Shown: positions 34,501 through 42,447 of the stretch, piece by piece | How positions within the stretch are numbered: position 1 is the stretch's first letter | Layout: each line of letters starts with the position of its first letter | Origin: Limnohabitans sp. MORI2 | GTDB taxonomy: Bacteria; Pseudomonadota; Gammaproteobacteria; Burkholderiales; Burkholderiaceae_C | Reading direction: 5' to 3' | DNA length: 64,000 nt | Assembly (NCBI RefSeq): GCF_027925025.1 | Contig: NZ_AP027058.1 | Span: 1,984,001-2,048,000 of the forward strand | Position numbers and translations under genes: made by a program | The notes under the pieces: model-generated | Database searches by the model: none | Told to the model about the DNA's origin: nothing | Seen by the model: the letters and a program-made list of their open reading frames with translations, nothing else

Positions 34501-35151
34501 AAAAACTGGCCCATGGATGTACCCGTGCAGTCCAGCCGCTTTGCACTGGGCGCACACAGCCTGAGCGCCGAATGGGCGAATGGGCAACAGATTTGGAAAA
34601 GCAAGGCTGATCAATCCGCGTGGCTACAAGTAGAGATGCGCCCCGGCTCGGTGCTGGAAGGCAAAGAAAAAGCCAAGCACCCACGTGCGCAAACACTCAC
34701 CACGCTGTGGCTCAATCACCTCGTGGCTTGCGCCAGTGGCACGCCCACCACCAGCGTGCAAATTGGCCTCAACGGTGCGGTACAGTTAGATGCGCTGTCT
34801 CCGTCTGACGCCTTGGCTGAATTGCAAAATTTGGTCACGCTCTACCAAGAGGCATGGCACAAGCCACTGCCTGTGGCACGCAAGACGGCGTGTGCGTTTG
34901 TAATGACTCAGCTCACAAGCCAAGACACAAACGCAAGAGACCTTGCCCTGCAAGCCGCACAAGTGGTGTTTGATGGCAGCCGCAACCTCACCGGCGAATA
35001 CGAAAGCAGCACCACGCTGCAACGTGTGTTCCATAGCTTTGCCGATTTGCAAAACGAATTGCCAGACATGGCCGAACGCATGTACGGCAAGATGGTGAAA
35101 AGCGCCAGACTGCTGAGTGCAGCGAAGGCGTCTGAGGAGGCTGACGCATGA
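31582..35151 (+). CDS. recC: Exodeoxyribonuclease V subunit gamma, RecC
   Basis: A 1189-residue protein with the RecC layout. The N-terminal FMVLHSNQLEGLRELAVQFI begins an inactive SF1-like helicase fold, with QSNGMKHWLELALAKDLG and then MPMRSIPFKCVCLLGMNDGD in the central part. The C-terminal nuclease-like fold lacks catalytic residues. RecC recognises Chi and holds RecB and RecD together. ATG 31582 is preferred over the in-frame 31474 start, since family similarity begins only there; ATG 31609 is possible. It overlaps recB by four bases. The third subunit gene, recD, is not adjacent but at 57724. Confidence 0.92.
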   Translation: MSSPHATGFMVLHSNQLEGLRELAVQFIRNHPLPVLAPEVLLVQSNGMKHWLELALAKDLGICAATQVELPSAKLWQIYRAVLGPSNVPAHMPLDKSPLVWRIMRLLPSLLAKPSFAPLKNYLGQAEADASPMNRRAYQLAAQLADVLDGYQNYRADWLEDWANHKDTLRTQTGTATPLPAAQSWQPELWRDLLDDLAADAEVKAELQHSYSSRAKVHEAFMAKMATLPEGQRPAGVPHRIMVFGVTSLPMQTVQALAALGRVCQVLMLVQNPCQHYWGHVVESRVPLAKLSKQRQAHKKDLPIPQDDGSLSEADQYKLHTDTHPLLAAWGKHGRDYLHLLDGFDDVDQYKGQFNRVDVFVDPADTAADEGRKPTMLEHLQSSLLNLAPLPDHLTDVPADDTSVRFVQTHSAQREVEVLHDRLLAWLDADPTLKPADIMVMVPDMANFAPHIHAVFGRFASHELRHIPYTVADTTPRTEPLVQALDTLLQLPQLRVTRVEWQSLFEVAAVRERFGLEEHDVAQLDTWLADAGVRWGLDAPHRKPWGIAPDMADANQNSWLFGIERLLLGYATGASDDLATPWADTLPQAGVGGLDARVVDGLLQWLRHTQIALIKLRQEHTPTEWVAVLQQLVALFFKPNDEADERLIERVMAPLETWLAECQLARLDSPLPLVVVREHWMAQLQQPAMQRRFFGGGVQFATLMPMRSIPFKCVCLLGMNDGDYPRSQTPRDFDLMSDAAHAGSTQSHWRAGDRSRREDDRYLFLEALLSARDKLYISWQGRRTTDHEIKPPSVLVAQLMDYLNAVWTQRNDKGEPMPACVAPLQPLQAFSQAYFRQGTGVQTYAADWQQAQSNSNSKTPHTKQEAADQAPTELTLKQLNRLLKQPVDVFVRDRLRLHLDTPEAASAQEEPFALDHLDSYTLTQSIVQAPDPEHALQVLRLSGELALAGFGQAQQDMLLQQRDELLERFDEIAKNWPMDVPVQSSRFALGAHSLSAEWANGQQIWKSKADQSAWLQVEMRPGSVLEGKEKAKHPRAQTLTTLWLNHLVACASGTPTTSVQIGLNGAVQLDALSPSDALAELQNLVTLYQEAWHKPLPVARKTACAFVMTQLTSQDTNARDLALQAAQVVFDGSRNLTGEYESSTTLQRVFHSFADLQNELPDMAERMYGKMVKSARLLSAAKASEEADA

Positions 35152-38100
35152 CGCAAAAGCCCAACCATCAAGCCCAAGCGCTAGACGCCCTCACCTTGCC
35201 GCTGCATGGGCGGCAAGTGATCGAAGCCAGCGCAGGCACAGGCAAAACTTGGACGCTCGCTGCTTTGTATGTGCGCTTGGTGTTGGGCCATCTGCGCGAA
35301 GACGCTTTATTGCCACCGCAAATTTTGGTGATGACGTTCACCGATGCCGCCACCGCCGAACTGCGTGACCGCATTCGCATACGCCTGAGTCAAGCTGCGG
35401 CTTACTTTGATGCCAGCGCACAAAACCGTGCATTGCCTCAAGGCTTGAAGCCTGACCCTTTCTTGGTGAGTTTGCGCGATAGCTTTGACGCATCGCTGTG
35501 GCCACGCTGCGCCATGCAGCTCAACTGTGCTGCCGAGTGGATGGACGATGCTGCCATCTACACCATCCATGGATGGTCGCGCCGCATGCTGAGCCAACAC
35601 GCACTCGACAGCCGCAACCTGTTTGAGCAAAACCACCTCGACAACGCCGAAGACCTGCAACGCACCTTGGTGCAAGACTATTGGCGCGAATGGTTTTATC
35701 CACTCAGCGCCGACACGCTGCAACACATCACACCACTCATCGGCCATGCACCTGATGATTTGCTGACCACGGTGCAAGGCATTTGGCGTGACCAAGAACG
35801 CACACCAAAAACCATCGAGGCACCTGACACCACGCCCACACAACTGGTGGCGCAATATTTGGCTTGGCAAACTGTGCTGGAAGCCAAAGCCACACACGCC
35901 CGATCCCTCTGGACTGACAGCGTGTGGCAAGCCCTAGATGCAGCGATTGCCAACAAAACCATCAAAGGCCGAGGCATCACCGCACCCAACTTGGCACGTT
36001 GGTCGAATGCACTGAAAGAATGGGCCGAGCAAGGCACGCCCATCAAAACCGAATGGCTCAACCGTTTTGCCACCAGCGAGCTGACCGATAAGGGCTGGGC
36101 TGATGCCACAGGATTTGCGTTCTTTGCCGCGGTTGAAGACTACGTGGCTTATCTGCACGAAGAGCCCGACACGCACAAGCACATCGCGCTGCATGCGGCG
36201 CACACCATCGGCACGGCGTACAAAGAAGCCAAGGCGCAACGCGCTGCATTTGACTTTTCAGACCTGCTGCAAAACCTGTATCACGCGGTCATGGCCGAAG
36301 ACGGCCGACTAGCCACGGCCATTCGCCAGCAATACCCCGTGGCATTGGTGGATGAGTTTCAAGACACCGACCCTTGGCAGTACGGCACGCTCAACCGCAT
36401 CTACGACACACATGCCTGCACCGATGCAAATGCCTTGGTGATGATTGGTGACCCCAAGCAAGCCATCTATAGCTTCCGTGGCGCAGACTTGGGCACTTAC
36501 CTGAAAGCGCGTGAGGATGCGCTAGAACACAACCCACTCGCGCTGCACACCCTCAGCGGCAACCGCCGCTCCAGCGATGGTTTGGTGAATGCGGTGAACC
36601 ATGTGTTCACACAAACCGACACACCGTTTTCATCACACATTGATTTCGTGCGCGTGAGCGCAGAAGGTGGCGTTGAACCACTCACACAAGCCGATGGCAA
36701 AGCCCACACCGCCATGACGGTGTGGCACATACCCTGCGGCGAGAAACCGACCAAAGCCAGCGCGTATGTGCGCAGCATGTCAGAGGCATTTGCCAACCAC
36801 ATGGCGCAGCTGCTCAACGAGGGTGTGGCACAGCCGGGTGATATGGCCGTGCTGGTACGCGGCCAACAACACGCCGACGCCATTCGCGCAGCGCTGCGCG
36901 AGCGCCACATACCCAGTGTGTATTTGTCAGACCGCAGCAATGTGTACAAATCTCCCGAGGCGCTAGACCTGTGGCGCTTGCTGCGTGCCGCTGCATCACC
37001 ACGCCAAACCGTGTGGGTGCGCTCCGCCGTTGGCAGTGGTTTGTGGGCGCTAGAGCTTGACGAGGTGCTGCACCTCACCGACCAAGAAGCTGAGTGGGAA
37101 AACTTGCTCGACAGTTTTCACCAATGGCATCAGATGTGGCAACAACAAGGCGTGCTGCCTATGTTGCATCACTGGATGCACAGCCAAGGTGTGGCGCAAC
37201 GACTGCTCGCACAGATGGATGGCGAGCGACGGTTGAGCAACCTGCTGCACTTGGGCGAACTGCTGCAACACGCCGCGCAGGGTTTGCAAGGTGAGCACGC
37301 CTTGGTGCGTTTCTTAGGCGAGCAAATTCATTCGCCCACAGAAAGCGCAGATGCACAAAAGATGCGCCTCGAAACCGACGCGCAGTGCGTGCAAGTCATC
37401 ACGTATCACAAGAGCAAGGGCTTGCAATACCCGCTGGTGTTTGTGCCCTTTGCAGGCAGCTTCAAAACTGAAACGGCAGCCAAGTCCAGCTACGCCGATG
37501 ACGATGAGGACACCTCAGACAAAGAAGCACCCTCATCGGTAGAAGAAGACATGCGCTTGCTGTACGTGGCCCTCACCCGCGCCCAACGTGCGCTGTGGCT
37601 GGGCATGGCTGAAACGTATGGCGACATCAGCGGCGACGCCACCAAAGGCACGCTCAAACAAAGTGCCACAGCCAAGCTGCTCAAACGCCAAACGCGTGGC
37701 GACTTGGGCACTCAGCTCAATACCTTGTGGGGCAGCTGCAAAGACATCGCCGTTCAGACCATGCCCGAAAAAGACAAGGTGGTCTATCAAGCGCCCAGCG
37801 AATCAGCCGCAGCCCAAGACGCGCTCACACCCACACGCACCCACCACAGCCTGTGGTGGACGGCAAGCTTCAGTGCCATCACGCGCGGGCTGGTGTCGGA
37901 ATCGAAGCGCGACGAAGCGGTGGCTGATGCGATGACGGATGCACAGCCCGATGTCGTGGCTGCATCACTTGCCACTGCGCCTGAACCCGAGAGCATCAGC
38001 GCGTGGCAAAGCTTCCCCGCTGGTGCGCGCTACGGCACACTGCTGCACGATTTGCTGGAATGGCTGTCGCAAAACCATTGGCCCGTGGCGAATGACAACG

Positions 38101-38741
38101 CACCTGAGTGGGCCAAACAAGCATGGGGCAATTTGCTAGAACGCAAAGTCAGTTGGTTGCAACTCGACGATGCACCGCGTGCGCAACTCGAACCATGGCT
38201 ACAAGCCGTGGTGCAAACACCGTTGCCTTTGCACGCGCTGAACGCTGCGCCTTTGACACTGCGCGACCTGAGCACCGAGCACATGTGGCCCGAGATGGAG
38301 TTCAACTTAGAAGTGAGCCATGTCAGCGCCACAGCACTGGACCAGCTCATTCAACGCCATGTGTTTGAAGGCACGCCACGCCCTGCACTACAAGCGCGTG
38401 TGATGCAAGGCTTGCTCACCGGCTCGATGGACTTGGTGCTGCAGCACGATGGCCGCTATTGGGTGGTGGACTACAAGTCCAACAAACTGCCCAGCTACGA
38501 CAGCGCCACCTTGCAAGACGCCGTGCTGCACAAACGCTACGAAGTGCAATATGTGCTCTACACCTTGGCCCTGCACCGCTTGCTCAAAGTGCGCCTACCC
38601 AGCTACGACTACGCCCAACACATGGGTGGCGCGGTGTATATGTTTTTGCGCGGCATTCACGCCGAAGGTGCGGGCGTGCATTTGCAGCGCCCACCGCAAG
38701 AACTGATCGAAGCTTTAGACGCTTTGTTTTCAGGCGCCTAA
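35148..38741 (+). CDS. recB: Exodeoxyribonuclease V subunit beta, RecB
   Basis: A 1197-residue helicase-nuclease. Walker A is ASAGTGKTWTLAAL (K33), motif II VDEFQDTDP (D402, E403), motif III GDPKQAIYSFRGAD, motif VI LYVALTRAQRALW. The C-terminal nuclease domain has GSMDLVLQHDGRYWVVDYKS with D1108 and K1110. It initiates recombinational repair at double-strand ends and degrades linear foreign DNA. Start overlaps the recC stop (ATGA), so translation is coupled. It converges closely on the next gene with only four bases between. Confidence 0.95.
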   Translation: MTQKPNHQAQALDALTLPLHGRQVIEASAGTGKTWTLAALYVRLVLGHLREDALLPPQILVMTFTDAATAELRDRIRIRLSQAAAYFDASAQNRALPQGLKPDPFLVSLRDSFDASLWPRCAMQLNCAAEWMDDAAIYTIHGWSRRMLSQHALDSRNLFEQNHLDNAEDLQRTLVQDYWREWFYPLSADTLQHITPLIGHAPDDLLTTVQGIWRDQERTPKTIEAPDTTPTQLVAQYLAWQTVLEAKATHARSLWTDSVWQALDAAIANKTIKGRGITAPNLARWSNALKEWAEQGTPIKTEWLNRFATSELTDKGWADATGFAFFAAVEDYVAYLHEEPDTHKHIALHAAHTIGTAYKEAKAQRAAFDFSDLLQNLYHAVMAEDGRLATAIRQQYPVALVDEFQDTDPWQYGTLNRIYDTHACTDANALVMIGDPKQAIYSFRGADLGTYLKAREDALEHNPLALHTLSGNRRSSDGLVNAVNHVFTQTDTPFSSHIDFVRVSAEGGVEPLTQADGKAHTAMTVWHIPCGEKPTKASAYVRSMSEAFANHMAQLLNEGVAQPGDMAVLVRGQQHADAIRAALRERHIPSVYLSDRSNVYKSPEALDLWRLLRAAASPRQTVWVRSAVGSGLWALELDEVLHLTDQEAEWENLLDSFHQWHQMWQQQGVLPMLHHWMHSQGVAQRLLAQMDGERRLSNLLHLGELLQHAAQGLQGEHALVRFLGEQIHSPTESADAQKMRLETDAQCVQVITYHKSKGLQYPLVFVPFAGSFKTETAAKSSYADDDEDTSDKEAPSSVEEDMRLLYVALTRAQRALWLGMAETYGDISGDATKGTLKQSATAKLLKRQTRGDLGTQLNTLWGSCKDIAVQTMPEKDKVVYQAPSESAAAQDALTPTRTHHSLWWTASFSAITRGLVSESKRDEAVADAMTDAQPDVVAASLATAPEPESISAWQSFPAGARYGTLLHDLLEWLSQNHWPVANDNAPEWAKQAWGNLLERKVSWLQLDDAPRAQLEPWLQAVVQTPLPLHALNAAPLTLRDLSTEHMWPEMEFNLEVSHVSATALDQLIQRHVFEGTPRPALQARVMQGLLTGSMDLVLQHDGRYWVVDYKSNKLPSYDSATLQDAVLHKRYEVQYVLYTLALHRLLKVRLPSYDYAQHMGGAVYMFLRGIHAEGAGVHLQRPPQELIEALDALFSGA

Positions 38742-38745
38742 AAAC

Positions 38746-39027
38746 TCAAGACATGCGCCCGATGGCGCAGCTCACAAATGACTTGGCATTGGTCAAACCA
38801 GCATCTAGGCCGCTGACGCTGCCATGCTCTGGATAACCCATGGATTTGAGTTTGGCGATCAACGCTTCGCGTAACGACGCATCGGCGTTGACACTGATGA
38901 GTTGTTGTTCACGATCGATCACGATGTTGGACACACCGGCCATGCTCTCCAAGCCTTTGACGATGGACTTTTCGCAGCCACCGCATTTGATGTTTTCCAC
39001 ATGCACTTGAATTTGATTCATGGTCAT
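38746..39027 (-). CDS. Heavy-metal-associated (CopZ-like) domain protein
   Basis: A 93-residue protein whose first 67 residues are an HMA domain with the metal-binding IKCGGC (C15, C18), where CopZ-like chaperones usually have M-x-C-x2-C. About 25 further residues (SGLDAGLTNAKSFVSCAIGRM) extend beyond the domain. ATG 39027 lies five bases after AAGGAG; ATG 39021 is the alternative. Divergent from a Crp/Fnr regulator, which probably controls it. Cu+ or another soft metal is the expected ligand. Confidence 0.85.
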   Translation of the reverse strand: MTMNQIQVHVENIKCGGCEKSIVKGLESMAGVSNIVIDREQQLISVNADASLREALIAKLKSMGYPEHGSVSGLDAGLTNAKSFVSCAIGRMS

Positions 39028-39107
39028 AAGAACTCCTTTTACAAACATCCGTTGTTTAATTTTTCTTGCAACGTATGCCCTTAGTGTGAACCGAGTCACC
39101 ACGAACG

Positions 39108-39127
39108 CATATGATTCAAATCATATG
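39108..39127. promoter_or_regulatory. 20-base palindrome over the start of the Crp/Fnr gene
   Basis: CATATGATTCAAATCATATG is palindromic except at the two central bases and includes the ATG of the regulator gene at 39125. It sits between the divergent HMA-protein and regulator genes. Autorepression and control of the metal-binding protein by this regulator are inferred. Confidence 0.6.
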
Positions 39128-39739
39128 AAAACAAGCCCCGCCCATCTGCCACCTTCCCTGCACAAATTACTGCCCATCCGCCTTCATGACCAGTGCACTG
39201 CCGCCTTTATGAAGAAAGGCAGCTTGCTGTTTCAAACCGGTAAAAAGCCGCAATGGATGTTTTTTGTGGTCGAGGGCGAAGTCACCCTGGAACGTCTAAG
39301 CCAGCAGGGCGACCCAGTGGTGCTACAGCGCACACGGCACGGTTTTGTGAGTGAAGCCAGTTTGCAATCGGCCAAATACCACTGCGATGCCCGCGCCGTC
39401 ACCAACTCGAATGTGGTGCAAATCCCCATTCAAGCCTTGGCAGAGGCGCTGCAGCAGGACGCAGATTTTTCGGCACGCTGGATCAGCATGCTCAACCAAG
39501 AAGTCAAACGCCTGCGTCTGCAATGCGAGCGGTTGAGTTTGAAGTCGGTCAAAGAGCGTGTGCGCCACCTCATCCTCACAGAAGGCCGAGAAGGCACCTA
39601 CGCAGTTGACGCTGGTCTGAAATCGCTGGCCAGCCAACTCGGCGTGACTCACGAGGCCTTGTATCGAACCTTGGCCAGCTTAGAAAAAGACCGAGAAATT
39701 CAGCGCGCCGACCGTGCCTTGACCTTGATTCGCGCATAA
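39125..39739 (+). CDS. Crp/Fnr family transcriptional regulator
   Basis: A 204-residue regulator with an N-terminal cyclic-nucleotide-binding-like beta-roll (about 20-115, WMFFVVEGEVTLERL) and a C-terminal winged helix (LKSLASQLGVTHEALYRTLA). The roll lacks the usual GE-x4-RxA cAMP site, so another signal is likely; there is no Fnr-type cysteine cluster either. The start at 39125 lies inside a palindrome. An upstream in-frame extension to 39020 overlaps the divergent gene and is rejected. Confidence 0.88.
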   Translation: MKTSPAHLPPSLHKLLPIRLHDQCTAAFMKKGSLLFQTGKKPQWMFFVVEGEVTLERLSQQGDPVVLQRTRHGFVSEASLQSAKYHCDARAVTNSNVVQIPIQALAEALQQDADFSARWISMLNQEVKRLRLQCERLSLKSVKERVRHLILTEGREGTYAVDAGLKSLASQLGVTHEALYRTLASLEKDREIQRADRALTLIRA

Positions 39740-39745
39740 GGACTT

Positions 39746-39790
39746 ACCCTAGAAATAGGGTATTCACACTTCAAAGCGATACTTTTTTTA
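39746..39790 (+). promoter_or_regulatory. Leader of the liv operon: GAAA hairpin and GCGATAC motif
   Basis: ACCCTA-GAAA-TAGGGT (39746-39761) is a perfect six-pair hairpin or palindrome directly after the regulator stop codon. GCGATACTTTTTTTA (39776-39790) closely matches GCGATACATTTTTAT at 43810, before paaN. The match suggests a common control site for the transporter and the catabolic genes. The regulator is unknown (PaaX or a Burkholderiales PaaR are candidates). Confidence 0.4.
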
Positions 39791-39862
39791 CGTTTTTCCA
39801 CAATAATAAGTAACACATTGAAAAGCAGCTTGATTTGATCCAACGCAAATAGAGGGTATGTG

Positions 39863-40738
39863 ATGCTTTCACAGTTTTTGCAGTTTTTGTTTTCTGGCAT
39901 CACGGTTGGTGCAACCTATGCCCTCGCAGCACTGGGCTTCACACTCATTTACAACGCCAGCAACGTCATCAACTTTGCACAAGGTGAGTTCATCATGTTG
40001 GGTGGCATGTTGGCAGTGTTGTTTGCCCAAATGGGTTTGCCTTTGCCTGTGGTGTTGGTGTTGGCCATCGTCATTCCTGCACTGGTGGGCATCTTGATGG
40101 AGAAGATCGCCATCGAACCCGTCAAGGGCGCGGACACGGTGTCACTCATCATCATCACCATTGGTGCATCGCTGGTGATTCGTGGCCTCATTCAGGTGTG
40201 GTTGGGCAAAGGCACGTTCAGCCTGCCCGCTTTCTCAGGGGACGCGCCCATTCACATTTTGGGCGCCACCTTGTTGCCTCAAAGCTTATGGGTACTCGCG
40301 GTCACCGCTTTGTTGGTGACGGCCTTGTGGTATTTCTTCAGCCACACCCTGACGGGCAAAGCCATGTTGGCCACCTCGTTCAACCGCACAGCTGCTGAGT
40401 TGGTGGGCATCAACACCAACTTTGTGTTGTTTTTGAGCTTTGCCATGTCGGCAGGCCTCGGCGCGGTGGGTGGCATTTTGGTCACGCCCATCACCATGAC
40501 GTCGTATGACGTGGGCATCATGCTTGGCCTCAAAGGCTTTGTGGCCGCAGTGGTGGGCGGTTTGGGCAATGGCTTGGGCGCTGTATTGGGTGGTTTGCTG
40601 GTGGGCATTCTCGAAGCGATGGGCGCGGGCTACATCTCGTCGGCCTACAAAGACGCCGTGCCATTTGTGCTCATCTTGTTCATTCTTTTCTTCATGCCGC
40701 GTGGCCTGTTTGGCGGCAAATCGACAGACCGGGTGTAA
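39863..40738 (+). CDS. Branched-chain-amino-acid-type ABC permease LivH, phenylacetate cluster
   Basis: A 291-residue inner-membrane permease of the LivH family with about eight helices. Signature segments are TYALAALGFTLIYNASNVINF near the N-terminus and GLKGFVAAVVGGLGNGLGAV near residues 223-242. ATG 39863 follows AGAGGG; the GTG just before is not needed. First gene of the liv block that runs into the paa genes, so a phenylacetate-type aromatic acid rather than leucine is the likely cargo. Confidence 0.9.
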   Translation: MLSQFLQFLFSGITVGATYALAALGFTLIYNASNVINFAQGEFIMLGGMLAVLFAQMGLPLPVVLVLAIVIPALVGILMEKIAIEPVKGADTVSLIIITIGASLVIRGLIQVWLGKGTFSLPAFSGDAPIHILGATLLPQSLWVLAVTALLVTALWYFFSHTLTGKAMLATSFNRTAAELVGINTNFVLFLSFAMSAGLGAVGGILVTPITMTSYDVGIMLGLKGFVAAVVGGLGNGLGAVLGGLLVGILEAMGAGYISSAYKDAVPFVLILFILFFMPRGLFGGKSTDRV

Positions 40739-40740
40739 CC

Positions 40741-41673
40741 ATGCACAAGAACGCTTACTTAGGTTTGGGCCTTGTGGTGGCCGTGTTGTTGGTATTGCCC
40801 TTTGTTTTGCCCAACAGCTATTACACCGACTTGGCCATTCGCATGGCGATCAACGCCATCATCGTGATTGGTTTGAATTTGCTCATCGGCTTTGCAGGTC
40901 AAATCAGCTTGGGACATGCGGGTTTCTTGGGCATTGGCGCTTACGCCTCGGCGGTGCTGCCTACCCACTTTGGCATGCACCCTTTGTTGGCAATGGCCGC
41001 AGGTGCTGCAGCGACCGCCGTGATTGCGGGCGTGGTGGCCAAGCCTATTTTCAAACTCAAAGGCAACTACTTGGCCATGGCCACTTTGGGCTTGGGCATC
41101 ATCATCAACATTGCGCTGCGCAACGAAGCGCAATGGACAGGTGGGCCTGATGGCATGGCCGTGCCTGCGCTCAGTGTGTTGGGGTTTGAACTCAGCAGCG
41201 ACAAGCAGTGGTACTGGGTGGTCGCCGCCTTGTTGGCCATCAGCGTGTGGGCATCGCTCAACCTCATCGACTCGCCCTTTGGCCGTGCCTTGCGTGCCTT
41301 GCATGGCTCAGAAGTCGCCTCACAAGTGGTGGGCGTGAACATCGTGCGATACAAGGTGGCGATCTTTGTCATGTCCGCCGTGTTTGCCAGCCTCATGGGC
41401 AGCATCACCGCGCACTACATCGGATTTGTCACGCCCAACTTTGCTGACTTCTTCCACTCTATTGAGTTGGTGACGATGGTGGTGGTCGGCGGCATGGCCT
41501 CGGTGTTTGGCTCCATCGTGGGTGCAGTGTTGCTGACGGCCCTGCCACAAGCACTGGCCACCTTTGAGGGTTGGGAAACCGTGGTGTTCGGTGCAGTGCT
41601 GATGCTGTGCATGATCTTTTTGCCTAAGGGTCTGGTGCCCACACTGGCAGCCAAATTGGGCAAGGGAGAGTGA
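40741..41673 (+). CDS. Branched-chain-amino-acid-type ABC permease LivM, phenylacetate cluster
   Basis: A 310-residue LivM-type permease. The hallmark NLLIGFAGQISLGHAGFLGI lies near residues 43-62, and VVVGGMASVFGSIVGAVLL near 247-265. It starts two bases after the livH stop and ends inside the livG ribosome-binding region. Pairs with LivH to form the membrane channel of the importer. Confidence 0.92.
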   Translation: MHKNAYLGLGLVVAVLLVLPFVLPNSYYTDLAIRMAINAIIVIGLNLLIGFAGQISLGHAGFLGIGAYASAVLPTHFGMHPLLAMAAGAAATAVIAGVVAKPIFKLKGNYLAMATLGLGIIINIALRNEAQWTGGPDGMAVPALSVLGFELSSDKQWYWVVAALLAISVWASLNLIDSPFGRALRALHGSEVASQVVGVNIVRYKVAIFVMSAVFASLMGSITAHYIGFVTPNFADFFHSIELVTMVVVGGMASVFGSIVGAVLLTALPQALATFEGWETVVFGAVLMLCMIFLPKGLVPTLAAKLGKGE

Positions 41674-41675
41674 GC

Positions 41676-42437
41676 ATGTCACTGCTTGAAGTCAAAGACC
41701 TCTCTATCCATTTCGGCGGCGTGAAGGCTGTTCAAAATGTCTCGTTCAACATTGACGCGGGCATTGTGTATTCGGTCATCGGCCCCAACGGTGCGGGCAA
41801 AACCACGCTGTTCAACCTCATCACTGGCGTGTACAAACCCACCTCAGGCGAGATTCGCTTGGATGGCGAAATGATCCAAGGCAAGTCACCCAACGAGCTC
41901 GCCGAGCGCGGTGTGGCACGCACGTTTCAGAACTTGCAAATCTGCATGAACATGAGCGCGCTGGAAAACGTCATGGTCGGCGCCCACCTGCGGCTAGACC
42001 GAAACCTTTTCAAAGCCGCCCTGCGCTGGCCCAGCCTGCGCCGCCGCGACGCCGAGCTGCGTGAAGAAGCGGCTGAGTTGATGAAGTTTGTGGGTCTTGA
42101 GCAGCACATCCATGCCCGCTCTGATGCCTTGTCTTATGGCGTGCTCAAGCGTTTGGAGATTGCACGTGCACTGGCCATGAAACCACGCGTCATCTTTTTG
42201 GATGAACCCGCTGCGGGCTTGAACCCCAAGGAAACCATCGAGATCGACCACTTGGTGCGCAAGCTCGCCGACTCGGGCATCACCGTGGTGTTGGTGGAGC
42301 ATGACATGAAGATGGTGATGAACTTGTCCGACCGCATCTTGGTGCTGGACTACGGCAAAAAGCTCACCGAAGGCACCTGCGCCGAAGTGCGCAAAAACCC
42401 CGACGTGATTGCCGCGTATTTGGGCGCACACGCCTGA
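41676..42437 (+). CDS. ABC transporter ATP-binding protein LivG, phenylacetate cluster
   Basis: A 253-residue ATPase of the LivG group. Walker A GPNGAGKTT, TFQNLQICMNMSALENVMVG, Walker B VIFLDEPAAGLNP, H-loop VEHDMKMVM. The signature region reads LSYGVLKRLEIARAL, with VLKR where most LivG proteins have a Q-R-R pattern. ATG 41676 follows AGGGAGAG; GTG 41670 lies inside that site. Confidence 0.92.
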   Translation: MSLLEVKDLSIHFGGVKAVQNVSFNIDAGIVYSVIGPNGAGKTTLFNLITGVYKPTSGEIRLDGEMIQGKSPNELAERGVARTFQNLQICMNMSALENVMVGAHLRLDRNLFKAALRWPSLRRRDAELREEAAELMKFVGLEQHIHARSDALSYGVLKRLEIARALAMKPRVIFLDEPAAGLNPKETIEIDHLVRKLADSGITVVLVEHDMKMVMNLSDRILVLDYGKKLTEGTCAEVRKNPDVIAAYLGAHA

Positions 42438-42447
42438 GGACCCAAAC

